Assembly (NCBI GenBank): GCA_039516895.1
Contig: CP154437.1
Coordinates: 682,001-746,000, forward strand
Source: Campylobacter coli
GTDB taxonomy: Bacteria > Campylobacterota > Campylobacteria > Campylobacterales > Campylobacteraceae
Length of the DNA: 64,000 bases
Direction of reading: 5' to 3'
The notes below the pieces were generated by a model. It did not search any database and was not told the DNA's origin. It saw only the letters and a program-made list of their open reading frames with translations. How positions within the stretch are numbered: the first letter of the stretch is position 1; each line of letters starts with the position of its first letter. A program made the position numbers and the translations under genes. Below are positions 1 to 9,562 of the stretch, piece by piece.

Positions 1-1
1 A

Positions 2-271
2 ACTATAAAAGATTATTCCGAAAAAATGGCAGAATCTTTAGATGACTATGTTAAAAAGACTTTAGATGAGCGTTATAAAGATGTTAAGAATACCTTAAGT
101 ACCTATAAGGGCGCGATCGAAACTATGGTTGCAGCACTTTATGAAGAAGAAACTATAGAAGGTGCCAAGGTAAGAGATATTATCAAAACCTATGAAAATG
201 AAAACAATCTTCCTACGCGTTTGCAAGAAATAAACGAAGAACATAAAGAAGAAAGTAAGCAAGCAGAGTAA
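2..271 (+). CDS. ftsH: FtsH membrane AAA+ zinc protease, C-terminal end (partial)
   Basis: The frame is open from base 2 and encodes the last 89 residues of an FtsH-like protein; the 5' part lies outside the window. The visible part is the charged, helical C-terminal tail of the peptidase domain (TIKDYSEKMAESLDDYVKK, then an acidic/lysine-rich end). No catalytic motif is inside the window, so the call rests on this tail and on the following psd-like and pssA genes, the known Campylobacter order. FtsH degrades membrane and regulatory proteins at the inner membrane. The stop codon overlaps the start of the next gene by one base. Confidence 0.75.
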   Translation, partial: TIKDYSEKMAESLDDYVKKTLDERYKDVKNTLSTYKGAIETMVAALYEEETIEGAKVRDIIKTYENENNLPTRLQEINEEHKEESKQAE

Positions 272-885
272 TGGGAAAATATATTGCCAAAGAAGGACAT
301 TGGTTTATAGCTATAGTTTTTATCTTGTTTGTTATTTGCTGGATATTTTATAGCTTTTCTGTTCTTCTTTTTTTATTATTATTGGTGCTTTTATTTATTT
401 TTAGAATTCCAAATCGTGTAATAGTTTGCAACGATAGTAAGGCCATATTATCACCTATTGATGGTAGGGTGACTAAAATAGAAAATGTTTTTGATAAATA
501 CTTAGGCGAAAGTGTTGAAATAAGCATTAAGAATGCATTTTATGATGCTGGGGCCTTTTACACTCCTTTTAAAATGGATATTAGCGATATTGTGCTAAGA
601 CATGGACTTTTTTTATGCAGTGAATTAAAAAGTGCTAGAATGATGAATGAAAATGTAAGCATTTTTGCATCAAGTGGTGGATCTAATGTTGTTTTACGGA
701 TATATGCAGGCTCTTTTGATAGAAAATTGAAGCTTGATAATTTATCTCATAGTTTGACAGTTGGAGATAAAATGGGCTTTTTAATCAATGGAACTGTAAG
801 TATTTTATTGCCAAGAGATACACGAATTCATGTAGGACTTGGAGATGAGTTAAAATCAGGTTCTTTATTAGGCTATCTAGCTTAA
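271..885 (+). CDS. Phosphatidylserine decarboxylase-like membrane protein with Gly-Thr in place of the processing Gly-Ser
   Basis: The 204-aa protein has two hydrophobic segments at about residues 10-45 and then a small globular domain of the short phosphatidylserine decarboxylase type, including SPIDGRV at about residue 60. In that family the proenzyme cuts itself at a Gly-Ser near the C-terminus and turns the serine into a pyruvoyl group. The equivalent place here appears to be Gly174-Thr175, followed by the usual strand and proline (SILLP). If the alignment is right, self-processing is doubtful. The gene sits directly before pssA, which makes phosphatidylserine, so a role in phosphatidylethanolamine synthesis is the natural guess. 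Family membership is likely; enzymatic activity is uncertain. Confidence 0.7.
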   Translation: MGKYIAKEGHWFIAIVFILFVICWIFYSFSVLLFLLLLVLLFIFRIPNRVIVCNDSKAILSPIDGRVTKIENVFDKYLGESVEISIKNAFYDAGAFYTPFKMDISDIVLRHGLFLCSELKSARMMNENVSIFASSGGSNVVLRIYAGSFDRKLKLDNLSHSLTVGDKMGFLINGTVSILLPRDTRIHVGLGDELKSGSLLGYLA

Positions 886-894
886 GGATAAAAA

Positions 895-1620
895 ATGAAC
901 AATAATAAATCACAATTTATTTATATCTTACCTAATCTTTTTACAGCAGCCTCAGCATTTTTGGGTGTAATTTCTATTGTTGCTTCTATACAGGGTAATT
1001 ATTATATGGCTTTATTGTATATTATCTTTTCTTTAATATGCGATGGTCTTGATGGTCGTGTAGCAAGGCTTACAAAAACCACTTCTAAATTTGGTATTGA
1101 ATTTGATTCTTTGGCTGATTTAATAGCATTTGGGGCTGCACCGGCTATCTTTTTTTACATGGCTATTGGTTCTGAATATGGAAGATATGGCTCTTTAATA
1201 ACAGCCTTTTTTGTTGTCTTTGGAGCAATACGCCTAGCAAGATTTAATGTCACTACAGGAACTTACGAACCATCTGTTTTTATAGGACTTCCTATACCTA
1301 CTGCTGCTGTGGTAAGTGCTATTTGGACTTATAGTTACTATTATTATGATTTTTTAAGAGCCTATGGAATCATTTTTTTAATCTTACAGGCGGCTTTAGG
1401 CTTGTTAATGGTTAGCAACATACGCTATCCTAGCTTTAAAAAATTGGATTTTAATAGATCAAGTGTTTTAAAGGTTTTGATTATCTTAATTATTGTTTTT
1501 TCTTTTTTGTATCTTTATCCACTTGAAAGTCTAGTAATTTTAGCAAGTTTATATGTGCTTTATGGAATAGTAAGAGCGATTTATACTATTATTTTTTCTA
1601 AATTTAAGATAAAATCTTAA
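895..1620 (+). CDS. pssA: CDP-diacylglycerol-serine O-phosphatidyltransferase
   Basis: This integral membrane enzyme joins serine to CDP-diacylglycerol to give phosphatidylserine. The 241-aa protein has the complete CDP-alcohol phosphotransferase signature: Asp50-Gly51, Asp53-Gly54, Ala57-Arg58, Gly67, Asp71 and Asp75. Several hydrophobic helices follow. It starts 9 bases after the decarboxylase-like gene with an AAGGA ribosome site. Its 3' end overlaps the convergent ferritin-like gene by four bases, with no terminator between them. Confidence 0.93.
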   Translation: MNNNKSQFIYILPNLFTAASAFLGVISIVASIQGNYYMALLYIIFSLICDGLDGRVARLTKTTSKFGIEFDSLADLIAFGAAPAIFFYMAIGSEYGRYGSLITAFFVVFGAIRLARFNVTTGTYEPSVFIGLPIPTAAVVSAIWTYSYYYYDFLRAYGIIFLILQAALGLLMVSNIRYPSFKKLDFNRSSVLKVLIILIIVFSFLYLYPLESLVILASLYVLYGIVRAIYTIIFSKFKIKS

Positions 1621-2414
1621 GTATAAAATTGAGCTATAGCTTCACATTCTGCTTTGCTAAATCCAGCTTTTATTCTTGCTTGCATATTGAGTGTTTTGCC
1701 TGCTAAAGAGAATTGATTAAACATTTTACAAATTTCTATAAAATCATAATTATTTTGATTAGAAAATTTCCACCAGTTATCTCCTTTTCTTACATGTTTT
1801 ATTTCATCATTTAAGATAATGTGTAAAATATCTTTTAAGAGGCTTTTTATAGGATGGTTTGAACTTTCAAGTTTTGCCACTACAAAGGGATTTGCATCAA
1901 GTCCCTTGGCTTCTAATCCTCTGTGTACCACTCCCATTCTTAGATTTAAACAATCCTTTGTAGCTTCAAGTGCAGCCTCTAAATTATCATGAATGGCAAA
2001 ATCTCCATATTTGTAACCCAGTTCATTTAATGCTGCGTTTAAAAGCTTAAAATGCTTAATTTCTTCATCAGCAACCTCTAACCAATCGATATAAAATTGT
2101 TGAGGCAGATTTTTAAAACGATAACTTGCATCTAAGGCCAAATTTATAGCGCTAAATTCTATATGTGCAATAGAATGAATAATTTTTGCTAAAGAATGAG
2201 TAGAATTTACAAGTTTGGGGCGTCTTATACGAGTAGGGTGTAATAATTTCAAATTAGGGTTAATATTTGTCTTAAAAATACTTCCTTGCTCATGATTAAA
2301 AATTAATTTTTGGCTTTTAAAATCATCATAAAATATGGTAAATTTTTCAAATTTATTATCAGTGTTTTGCTCGTATAGGATTTTTTCAAGTTCGTTAAAA
2401 AATTCTTTTTGCAT
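1617..2414 (-). CDS. DUF455 ferritin-like protein
   Basis: The 265-aa protein carries a ferritin-like pattern of paired carboxylate/histidine helices: HIEFSAINLALDA, EVADEEIKHF and NDEIKHVRKG. This matches the DUF455 family of putative di-iron proteins. The biochemical role of that family is not established. In some bacteria members lie near tRNA-modification or nucleotide genes; here the gene stands alone and faces pssA. It shares a 179-base intergenic region with the divergent msrB. Confidence 0.8.
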   Translation of the reverse strand: MQKEFFNELEKILYEQNTDNKFEKFTIFYDDFKSQKLIFNHEQGSIFKTNINPNLKLLHPTRIRRPKLVNSTHSLAKIIHSIAHIEFSAINLALDASYRFKNLPQQFYIDWLEVADEEIKHFKLLNAALNELGYKYGDFAIHDNLEAALEATKDCLNLRMGVVHRGLEAKGLDANPFVVAKLESSNHPIKSLLKDILHIILNDEIKHVRKGDNWWKFSNQNNYDFIEICKMFNQFSLAGKTLNMQARIKAGFSKAECEAIAQFYT

Positions 2415-2546
2415 TTTACAATCTTTCTAAAAATATTTTTTTGATTTTAGTATATAAAGCTAAATTTTTATAACGATTTACTATAAAAATTTTTCAAACT
2501 GAAGCTTTTTTAGAAAATAATACATTTTGATAAAAATAAAATTTGC

Positions 2547-2552
2547 TATAAT
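2547..2552 (+). promoter_or_regulatory. Candidate sigma-70 -10 box for msrB
   Basis: A perfect TATAAT lies 42 bases before the msrB start in an A/T-rich stretch. Campylobacter vegetative promoters typically have this -10 box and no conserved -35 box. An AAGGA ribosome site follows just before the gene. Confidence 0.6.
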
Positions 2553-2593
2553 TCTCAAGTAGTATTTTAGAATAATTTGGATAAGGAAAAAAC

Positions 2594-2950
2594 ATGAAAA
2601 AATTAAACGAAGAAGAGGCTAGGGTTATTTTAAATAAAGGCACCGAAGCTCCTTTTAGTGGTAAATATAATAATTTTTACGAAAAAGGGATTTATCTTTG
2701 TAAGCAATGTGGATCTAAGCTTTATAGATCTGAGGATAAATTCAAGTCAGGTTGCGGATGGCCAAGCTTTGATGATGAAATTAAAGGAGCTGTAAAAAGA
2801 CTTCCTGATAAAGATGGCATTCGCACGGAAATTGTATGTGCTAATTGCGATGGCCATTTAGGTCATGTGTTCGAAGGAGAGGGTTTTTCGGCTAAAAATA
2901 TTAGACATTGTGTTAATTCTATCTCTTTAGAATTTGTAAAAGGTGAATAA
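2594..2950 (+). CDS. msrB: Peptide methionine-(R)-sulfoxide reductase MsrB
   Basis: MsrB repairs the R-epimer of methionine sulfoxide in oxidised proteins. The 118-aa single-domain protein has both zinc CxxC pairs (Cys36/Cys39 and Cys82/Cys85), the GCGWPSF motif with a possible resolving Cys54, and the catalytic Cys106 in RHCVNSIS. No signal peptide is seen, so it is expected in the cytoplasm. The marC gene starts three bases later, so the two probably share a transcript. Confidence 0.95.
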   Translation: MKKLNEEEARVILNKGTEAPFSGKYNNFYEKGIYLCKQCGSKLYRSEDKFKSGCGWPSFDDEIKGAVKRLPDKDGIRTEIVCANCDGHLGHVFEGEGFSAKNIRHCVNSISLEFVKGE

Positions 2951-2953
2951 TAA

Positions 2954-3592
2954 ATGTTTTCAAGTGTAGGCTCTGAGCTTTATTTAATGTTTTTTGCGGG
3001 CATAACATTATTAGCTGTGTTAAATCCTTTTGGTAATTTAACGCAATTTTTAGCCATGAGCGATGGCCTACCTTTAACACTTAGAAAGAAACTTTTTAGA
3101 ACTATACTTTATACAGCATTGGCTATCGTGCTTGCTTTTTTATTTTCAGGACCTTTGTTTATGAATTATATTTTTAGAGTTTCTTTGGATGATTTGAGGG
3201 TTTCTGGGGGCTTGGTTTTAATTATAATGGCAATTAAAAATTTATTATTTTCAACCAAACTCGCAACTCAAAGTTTTGATTCTTATCAAGAAATGAATGA
3301 GAAAGAAATTTTACGTCAAAGCTTAGTACCTATGGCTTTTCCAATGCTTGTAGGTCCTGGAACTTTAGCTAGTGTGATAGTGATTTCAGAAGACGGTGGT
3401 TTAGATGTGGCTTTTGGAGGTGTGATAATAGCTTTTATTTTTATGTTTGCACTTTTTCATTTTGCTGCTACAATTGAAAGAATTGTTGGAAAGCTTATTT
3501 TGCATGTTTTTTCTCGTATAGCTCAAGTTTTCATTGTAGCGATGGGATGTAAGATGATTATAATAGGTGTGAAGAATATATTTAATATTTGA
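2954..3592 (+). CDS. MarC-family integral membrane protein
   Basis: The 212-aa protein has about six hydrophobic segments and the MarC-family N-terminal pattern with LNPFGNL near residue 25 and PMAFPMLVGPGTLASV in the middle. The family is widespread, but its transported substrate is unknown; the old multiple-antibiotic-resistance label for E. coli MarC is not supported by later work. It directly follows msrB. Confidence 0.85.
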   Translation: MFSSVGSELYLMFFAGITLLAVLNPFGNLTQFLAMSDGLPLTLRKKLFRTILYTALAIVLAFLFSGPLFMNYIFRVSLDDLRVSGGLVLIIMAIKNLLFSTKLATQSFDSYQEMNEKEILRQSLVPMAFPMLVGPGTLASVIVISEDGGLDVAFGGVIIAFIFMFALFHFAATIERIVGKLILHVFSRIAQVFIVAMGCKMIIIGVKNIFNI

Positions 3593-3603
3593 TGAAGAGC
3601 AAT

Positions 3604-3633
3604 AAAAAGCTGATATAAAATATAAATATCAGC
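3604..3633 (-). terminator. Intrinsic terminator of the aat-clpA operon
   Basis: An eight-base-pair stem (GCTGATAT with ATATCAGC, nine-base loop, 3609-3633) is followed on the minus strand by five U residues and more A/U. It lies 27 bases after the aat stop codon. The plus strand has no U tract after the stem, so the signal points to the minus-strand operon. Confidence 0.7.
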
Positions 3634-3659
3634 AAACAAGCGCAAAAGGATGTTAAAAA

Positions 3660-4313
3660 TTATGTTTGATTGATCAAGGCGTTAAAATTTGTAAATCCGC
3701 TTTCTTGATTACACTTTTCTTTTAAAATATCTAAAAATACTTTTCTTTCAATATTTTTAGCCCCCATGAATTCTAAATGTTTGTTATACACTTGACAATC
3801 TATGATAAAATCGTAGGGTTTAAGAAGCTCGCAAAGTTTGATTAGGGCTATTTTTGAAGCATTTTTTCTAAGACTTACCATGCTTTCTCCGAAAAAAACT
3901 TTGCCTATAATCAGTCCATAAATTCCTCCAATCAATTCTTTATCTTCATAAAGTTCTAAAGTATGGACATGTCCTTGCTTGAAAAGCTCATAATAATTTT
4001 CTATAAATTCATCATCAATCCAACTTTGAGGGCGTTTAGTGCGACATAGATGGATAAGATTTAAAAAATCATAATCAAGTTTGATTTGATAAAGATTGAT
4101 AAATTTTTTCATATTTTTTTGGATATGAATTTCGCTAGGATTTAATATGCATCTAGGATCAGGACACCACCAAGTAACGGGTTTGTTAGTCCATGGAAAA
4201 AGCCCAAAATTATAGGCTTTTAAGATAAAATTAGGTTCTAGTTTTTGACTTAAAAAAACGGGTGCGTCTTTAGGCGCATTTACTAGTTTAGAATATAAGG
4301 TCGAGCTTTCCAT
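3660..4313 (-). CDS. aat: Leucyl/phenylalanyl-tRNA-protein transferase
   Basis: Aat adds Leu or Phe from aminoacyl-tRNA to the N-terminus of proteins that start with Lys or Arg, turning them into N-degrons. The 217-aa protein has the family signatures FGLFPW, WWCPDPRCIL and GGIYGL followed by GKVFFGESMVS. Its start overlaps the 3' end of clpA by 26 bases. Together with clpA and clpS this gives a complete bacterial N-end-rule module: tagging enzyme, unfoldase and adaptor. Confidence 0.94.
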   Translation of the reverse strand: MESSTLYSKLVNAPKDAPVFLSQKLEPNFILKAYNFGLFPWTNKPVTWWCPDPRCILNPSEIHIQKNMKKFINLYQIKLDYDFLNLIHLCRTKRPQSWIDDEFIENYYELFKQGHVHTLELYEDKELIGGIYGLIIGKVFFGESMVSLRKNASKIALIKLCELLKPYDFIIDCQVYNKHLEFMGAKNIERKVFLDILKEKCNQESGFTNFNALINQT

Positions 4314-6405
4314 TTTTGTTGAGCTTGATTTTAGCTATTCCGCCTTTTTTGAGTTTGCCAAATAAAATTTCATCGCTGATTTTTTCTCCGATTTCTTCGG
4401 AAATAATGCGTTTTAATAATCTTACTCCAAATTCTTTATTGTAAGCTTTTTTTGCTAGGTATAGCTTAGCTTTTTCATCAGCAACCAATTGGATATTTTT
4501 AAGATTTTTAGAAATTTCGTCTAATTCTTTTTGAATGATTTTAACAAGTACAGCGTCATCTAGATCGTTAAAATGAAGAATTTTATCAATACGATTGATA
4601 AATTCAGGCGCAAAAAAATCTTTGATAGCACGGTTGCTTTTTTCTTCATTTTTACTTAAGAATCCAAGCTCATTGCTTTCTTTAAGTCCTAAATTTGAAG
4701 TCATTATTATAATGGTATTTTTAAAGTCGGCTTTAAGGCCACTATTGTCTGTAAGCTCTGCATTGTCAAAGATTTGCAAGAAAGTATTGCTTAAATCAGG
4801 GTGAGCTTTTTCTATCTCATCAAAAAGGATAAGGCTGAAAGGATTTTTTCGAACCGCATTGCTTAAAAGTCCCCCATCTTCATATCCAACATATCCTGCA
4901 GGAGAACCTATGAGTTTGCTTATGCTGTGCTTTTCTGCATACTCACTCATATCAAAACGTTCTAAATTTAAGCCTAAAAATTCTGCTAAAACCTTGCAAA
5001 GTTCAGTTTTTCCAACCCCGCTAGATCCTGTAAATAAAAATACTCCTCGTGGAGTGTTTAAGTTCTTAAATCCTGCAAAACTTTGTTTTAAGGTTGCAAC
5101 AAGCTTATCAATAACTTCATCTTGGCCAAATATTTTTGCTTTTAAATTAAGACTTAGATTCATCAAGGCTTTGTTTTGATCAAATTCAAACATTTTATGA
5201 TGATGAGTCATTTTGGCTAAAACTTGTTCTAAATCTTTAATATCAGCATTTTTTTTAGCTTTTGCATTAAGAACATAAGAGGCTCCAAGTTCATCTATGA
5301 GATCTATAGCGCTATCAGGAAGGTATTTATCACTGAAAAATTTCTTGCCCCAAACAACAGCTTGTTGAAGTATTTCATCACTAAATTTAATCTTATGAAA
5401 ATCCTCGTATTTGCTTTTCAAGCCTTGCAAAATTTGAAAAGCTTCCTCTTGACTTGGTTCATCTACATTGATTTTGGCAAAACGACGGCTTAAAGCTTTG
5501 TTTTTATCAAAAGTATTTTTATATTCCATGAAAGTCGTTGCACCTATGCATTTTAAAGTGCCATTGCTTAGGGCTGGCTTGAGAAGATTAGAAAAATCTG
5601 TATGAGATTCTCCAGTTGCTCCAGCTCCAACTATGGTATGAATTTCATCTATAAATAAAATAGCATTAGGAAGTTTTTGAAGTCCTTCTAAGACTTCTTT
5701 GATTCGTTTTTCAAAATCGCCGCGATACTTAGTCCCTGAAAGTAGTCCTGCTATATCTAGACTAAAAATTTTAGCATTTTGTAGATTTTTTGGAACTTTT
5801 TTTTCAGCAATAGCTAATGCAAGTCCTTCGACTATGGCAGTTTTTCCAACCCCAGCTTCTCCGATTAAAATAGGATTGTTTTTTTTACGTCTTGATAAAA
5901 TTTGCACGATGCGTTCAAGCTCAAATTTTCTCCCTATTAAAGGGTCTATTTTACCTTTTTGTGCTAAAAGCGTTAAATCGCTTGCGTAGGAATTTAAATT
6001 TTCCATCTCGCTATTTTGTTTAAAATCTTGAATTTTTTCCAAATTCATACCATGTTTTTGTAAAAGAAAGCTCGAATATGTTCTATCATCTTGGATGAGT
6101 TTTTCTAAAAAATCGATGATTTTTATTTCATTTTTATGATGAAGAATTTCATCTAAAACTATAGAATTAACAGGTTCGATTTCTTGATCTAAGCTTTGAT
6201 TTTTTTCTGCTATATAATTTTTAAGCTCACTTTCTAAAAGTTCAAATTCAGCATCTGCGAGCTCTTCAAATATTGATTTAAAATCTGAACTTAGTTTTAA
6301 TATAGCAAAAAGTACATGCTCACAAGTTATAAATTCATGACGATTGATAGTGCTTAAGTGTTTAGCATTATCAAGGTATTTTTGTAAATTTTCTTGATAT
6401 TTCAT
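4288..6405 (-). CDS. clpA: ATP-dependent Clp protease ATP-binding subunit ClpA
   Basis: The 705-aa unfoldase has an N-terminal Clp repeat domain (about residues 1-140), a first AAA+ module with Walker A GEAGVGKT and Walker B ILFIDEIH, and a second with GSSGVGKT and LILFDEIEKAH. The D2 module has an EFGVRLLKR sensor-2 region. It feeds unfolded substrates to ClpP, which is not in the window. Its start overlaps the clpS stop by four bases, as expected for a unit with its adaptor. Confidence 0.96.
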   Translation of the reverse strand: MKYQENLQKYLDNAKHLSTINRHEFITCEHVLFAILKLSSDFKSIFEELADAEFELLESELKNYIAEKNQSLDQEIEPVNSIVLDEILHHKNEIKIIDFLEKLIQDDRTYSSFLLQKHGMNLEKIQDFKQNSEMENLNSYASDLTLLAQKGKIDPLIGRKFELERIVQILSRRKKNNPILIGEAGVGKTAIVEGLALAIAEKKVPKNLQNAKIFSLDIAGLLSGTKYRGDFEKRIKEVLEGLQKLPNAILFIDEIHTIVGAGATGESHTDFSNLLKPALSNGTLKCIGATTFMEYKNTFDKNKALSRRFAKINVDEPSQEEAFQILQGLKSKYEDFHKIKFSDEILQQAVVWGKKFFSDKYLPDSAIDLIDELGASYVLNAKAKKNADIKDLEQVLAKMTHHHKMFEFDQNKALMNLSLNLKAKIFGQDEVIDKLVATLKQSFAGFKNLNTPRGVFLFTGSSGVGKTELCKVLAEFLGLNLERFDMSEYAEKHSISKLIGSPAGYVGYEDGGLLSNAVRKNPFSLILFDEIEKAHPDLSNTFLQIFDNAELTDNSGLKADFKNTIIIMTSNLGLKESNELGFLSKNEEKSNRAIKDFFAPEFINRIDKILHFNDLDDAVLVKIIQKELDEISKNLKNIQLVADEKAKLYLAKKAYNKEFGVRLLKRIISEEIGEKISDEILFGKLKKGGIAKIKLNKNGKLDLIF

Positions 6406-6692
6406 TCTTCTTCCACTCTAGTTTGTAAAGGAAAATTTGCCAATTTAGCAGCATTAGAAACTTTTTTTTGCTTTGAAAGCGCAATTTCTTGAGTGTAAAT
6501 TCCACAAACTCCACTTCCATTAAGATGAACTTCTAACATAATTTTATTAGCAGTTTCGAAATCATGATAGAAAATATTGATTAAAATTTCAATAACAAAA
6601 TCCATCGTGGTTACATCATCGTTTAATAATATAACCTTAAACATTTTAGGCTCTTTAAGCTTACTTTTTTCTAATACTTTTAACTTTGGCAT
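6402..6692 (-). CDS. clpS: ClpS adaptor for N-end-rule substrates
   Basis: The 96-aa protein matches ClpS: a flexible N-terminus, then VILLNDDVTTMDFVIEIL containing the N-degron pocket residues, HLNGSGVCGIYTQEIA, and a C-terminal helix-strand. It hands proteins with Leu, Phe, Trp or Tyr N-termini to ClpA. It abuts the upstream lipoprotein gene by one base and clpA by four. Confidence 0.95.
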   Translation of the reverse strand: MPKLKVLEKSKLKEPKMFKVILLNDDVTTMDFVIEILINIFYHDFETANKIMLEVHLNGSGVCGIYTQEIALSKQKKVSNAAKLANFPLQTRVEEE

Positions 6693-7303
6693 TATTTTTC
6701 TTTATAAATTTTATTTAAATCATTTTGTATGTAATCTGTTGGAATTTTACCTAAATAAAAATTTGTTGAAGTATTATTATCCCAATAATTGCTAAGTTTT
6801 TGATAAATTCCATTTTTCATTACTACTTTAAAGGGTAATTGTTCCATGCTTTGATAATTAATATCTTTTAAAATTTGAGCAACTATGCGATCATTTTGCG
6901 AATCATTGCTTAAAAAATAATAAGCTCCATAATCATCAGCAAATTTTTTAACCGTTTCATCGCTTACATTTTCAAAATGTGTTAGTCCCATGATAATAAA
7001 TTTATTTGAGTTGTTTTTCCAAAGTTTACTAAGCTCTAAGGCTTCTTCCTTACAAGGGGTGCAAAAAGTTCCAAAAAAATCAATCATTAATACTTTATTT
7101 TCCTCACCCTCAACAATAAAGCCTTTATCAGTACGAATTAGGGTCTTAGCTCCCCCATTTACACTATTTAATACAATTTTATCACCCTTATTGTATTCTT
7201 CAAACATATAATCATTTTGTATATCTTCTTGGTGCGAGCAAGCACTTATAAAAAAACCTATAAAGATAAAAAATGACAATATTGCTTTTTTTTTCATACC
7301 CAT
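6692..7303 (-). CDS. Thioredoxin-like lipoprotein
   Basis: The 203-aa protein begins with a lipoprotein signal peptide (hydrophobic run, then FISAC lipobox at about residue 22). It has a thioredoxin fold with a CTPC redox motif in FFGTFCTPCKEEA and a later cis-proline region (MEQLPFKVV). It probably acts as a membrane-anchored periplasmic thiol-disulfide oxidoreductase of the TlpA/ResA type. Its substrate is unknown. It sits inside an operon of cytoplasmic genes, three bases after smpB. Confidence 0.82.
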   Translation of the reverse strand: MGMKKKAILSFFIFIGFFISACSHQEDIQNDYMFEEYNKGDKIVLNSVNGGAKTLIRTDKGFIVEGEENKVLMIDFFGTFCTPCKEEALELSKLWKNNSNKFIIMGLTHFENVSDETVKKFADDYGAYYFLSNDSQNDRIVAQILKDINYQSMEQLPFKVVMKNGIYQKLSNYWDNNTSTNFYLGKIPTDYIQNDLNKIYKEK

Positions 7304-7306
7304 CCT

Positions 7307-7759
7307 TTATTTGTAGTTTTTCATAGCAGATCTTGCTTCCATATCTGCTTGTTTTTTCTTTAGACTTTCTCGTTTATCGTGTAGATTTTTTCCTTTAGCT
7401 AGAGCTAGTGTGGCTTTAACCTTGTTTTTGTTATTAAAATAAAGATCCAATACCACTAAAGTGTATCCTTCGATACTAACTTTACCCAAAAGCTTATCTA
7501 TTTGCTTGCGGTGCATTAAAAGTTTTCTAGCGGCTCTTTCATCATGCTTATAGTAAGAATGTGTAGTATTAAGATGTGATATGTGAGCATTTAGTAAAAA
7601 TAATTCACCCTTAATAATACGCACGAAAGAATCTTTTAAATTTGCCCTTCCAGCACGCAATGCTACAACTTCACTGCCTTTTAAAACCACCCCTGATTCA
7701 AAGCGTTCTATAATGCTATAATCAAATAAAGCTTTTTTATTTCTAGCAATGATTTTCAT
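7307..7759 (-). CDS. smpB: SsrA-binding protein SmpB
   Basis: SmpB carries tmRNA to stalled ribosomes in trans-translation, the source of SsrA degradation tags. The 150-aa protein has the normal length and signatures: [46 protein letters not shown]-like helix and the basic C-terminal tail [18 protein letters not shown]. Its start overlaps ispE by four bases. Confidence 0.97.
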   Translation of the reverse strand: MKIIARNKKALFDYSIIERFESGVVLKGSEVVALRAGRANLKDSFVRIIKGELFLLNAHISHLNTTHSYYKHDERAARKLLMHRKQIDKLLGKVSIEGYTLVVLDLYFNNKNKVKATLALAKGKNLHDKRESLKKKQADMEARSAMKNYK

Positions 7760-8526
7760 CGATGTACCTTAAAAACACTACTTCCGCTTCCACTTAGAAA
7801 AAAACCTTGTTGTAAAAAAAGAAACATTTTAGGATATAAAGTTACACAAGGAGTAAATAAATCATTAAGTTGGGTATTTTTAAATGTTTCTAGAAGTTCT
7901 TTTGTGTTTAAATTTTTGTAAATTTTAGCATCAAGAATGCTTTTTTCAAAATTAATTTCCCCTTTGTCAAATTCATCATAAACTTTTTTAGTTTGGCAAG
8001 ATACTTCAGGAAAGATCCATTCTAAGCTCGGTATAGTATCATTAAATTCTTCTATAATTTCACCGCATCCACTGACATTAGCACTTTCAAAACCACTTAA
8101 GAAAAAAGCAATATCACTGCCTAGTTGAGTGCTTAATTTTATAAGTTTTTGAGTGCTTAATTTTAAGTTTAATTCTTCATTAATCAGCATTAAAAAGCTT
8201 GCACAATCACTGCTACCTCCCCCAAGTCCTGCACATGCGGGAATATTTTTGATTAATTTTAGGCTTTTGGTTTTAAAAAATTCTTCCAATTCATTTTGGT
8301 AGCCATTTTGACAAAGGAGCCAATAAGCTTTTGTGATGATGTTGTCCTCACAATTAAAATTGCTAATGATTTCAAAACCTTTAGGAGAATTAGAGCTTTT
8401 ATCAACGATATAAATTTCATCAAAAAGATTTTTTAAAAGTATAAAGCGAGATTCTAAAAGATGATATCGTCTTTTATCAAATCCGACAAGTTTTAAAAAA
8501 ATATTTGCTTTAGCGTATGCTTTCAT
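7756..8526 (-). CDS. ispE: 4-diphosphocytidyl-2-C-methyl-D-erythritol kinase
   Basis: IspE phosphorylates CDP-methylerythritol in the non-mevalonate isoprenoid pathway. The 256-aa GHMP kinase has the N-terminal [10 protein letters not shown] motif, the ATP loop [16 protein letters not shown] and the C-terminal [12 protein letters not shown] glycine motif. It is slightly short for the family but complete. It overlaps csrA by four bases. Confidence 0.93.
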   Translation of the reverse strand: MKAYAKANIFLKLVGFDKRRYHLLESRFILLKNLFDEIYIVDKSSNSPKGFEIISNFNCEDNIITKAYWLLCQNGYQNELEEFFKTKSLKLIKNIPACAGLGGGSSDCASFLMLINEELNLKLSTQKLIKLSTQLGSDIAFFLSGFESANVSGCGEIIEEFNDTIPSLEWIFPEVSCQTKKVYDEFDKGEINFEKSILDAKIYKNLNTKELLETFKNTQLNDLFTPCVTLYPKMFLFLQQGFFLSGSGSSVFKVHR

Positions 8527-8750
8527 TGGATCAATTTTTTACTTAAGTCATCTAATTTAACATCGTTTTTTACTACAGAATGTAAATTTTCATCTTTGAT
8601 TTGAGTAAGGAGTTCTTTTCTTAAAATCATTAGAGATTTTGGAGCGTCAATGCCTATTTTAGCATATCCTTTTCCAGTTTGAACGATTTTAATTTCAATT
8701 CCTTCACCAATAACAATACTTTCATTTTCTTTTCGCGATAATATTAACAT
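8523..8750 (-). CDS. csrA: Carbon storage regulator CsrA
   Basis: CsrA binds GGA motifs in mRNA leaders and controls translation; in Campylobacter it represses flagellin synthesis. The 75-aa protein has the standard fold [15 protein letters not shown] with Leu4, Arg6 and Arg44, which correspond to RNA-contact residues. The extended C-terminal helix is typical of FliW-regulated CsrA proteins. fliW itself is at 38617-39006 in this window. The gene overlaps truB by seven bases. Confidence 0.96.
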   Translation of the reverse strand: MLILSRKENESIVIGEGIEIKIVQTGKGYAKIGIDAPKSLMILRKELLTQIKDENLHSVVKNDVKLDDLSKKLIQ

Positions 8751-9562
8751 TTTTCAACCTTATTTAAAAGATATTCTACTTTATTTTCTTTAATATTTAT
8801 AATACTAAAATATTTTTCATTTTCTATATAGTAAAAGCCCTCATCTTGAAATTTTAATTCTTCTAAGGATATTTTAGTGCCATTTTCAAGTTTTGTTAAA
8901 TCTTTAATGAAATTAGGCTTTAAATTTAAATATTCTAACACATTTAAGCTTTTTTCGTGATTATAAAAAAATTCTCCCTCGCGGATGCGCTCAAGAGAAC
9001 TTAAAGTAGCATTAATACCTAATTTTTTAGCAAAAAGCTCACAATAAGATCTTATATAAGCTCCTTCACTAACGCTTAATTCAAGTTGTAAAAAAGGGTG
9101 AGTATAATGTATGATTTTGCAAGAGAAAATTTCCATTATACAAGATTTTAACTCGACATTTTCACCTTTTTTGGCAAATTCATAAGCTCTTTTACCTTCT
9201 ATTCTTTTGGCGCTAAATTGAGGTGGGGTGTAAGAAACTTTTCCTAAAAGTTCCATTTTGATTTGTTCTAAGAGTTTGATATCAAAAGCTTTTATAGGTT
9301 TTATTTCTTGTATGTTTTTATTATCAAGACTTAAAGATTTAACCCCAAGCCAAAGTGTTGCTCGGTATGTTTTTGGAGTTTTTTTTAAAAATCTAAAAAG
9401 CTTAGTGTATTGCCCAAAAGCAATTATTAAAACTCCCTTAGCAAAGGGATCTAAGGTTCCTGAATAGCCTGCTTTTTTATTTTTATATCTTTTTTTTATC
9501 TGGCCTAAAAAAGCATTAGAACTCATTTCTGCGGGTTTAAAAGCAACAAAAATTTTATTCAT
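8744..9562 (-). CDS. truB: tRNA pseudouridine(55) synthase TruB
   Basis: TruB makes pseudouridine 55 in the T-loop of tRNAs. The 272-aa protein has the catalytic [11 protein letters not shown] motif with the active-site aspartate, the YRATLWLG strand and the [16 protein letters not shown] motif. It overlaps the upstream helicase gene by four bases and is the usual length for epsilonproteobacteria. Confidence 0.94.
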   Translation of the reverse strand: MNKIFVAFKPAEMSSNAFLGQIKKRYKNKKAGYSGTLDPFAKGVLIIAFGQYTKLFRFLKKTPKTYRATLWLGVKSLSLDNKNIQEIKPIKAFDIKLLEQIKMELLGKVSYTPPQFSAKRIEGKRAYEFAKKGENVELKSCIMEIFSCKIIHYTHPFLQLELSVSEGAYIRSYCELFAKKLGINATLSSLERIREGEFFYNHEKSLNVLEYLNLKPNFIKDLTKLENGTKISLEELKFQDEGFYYIENEKYFSIINIKENKVEYLLNKVEKC

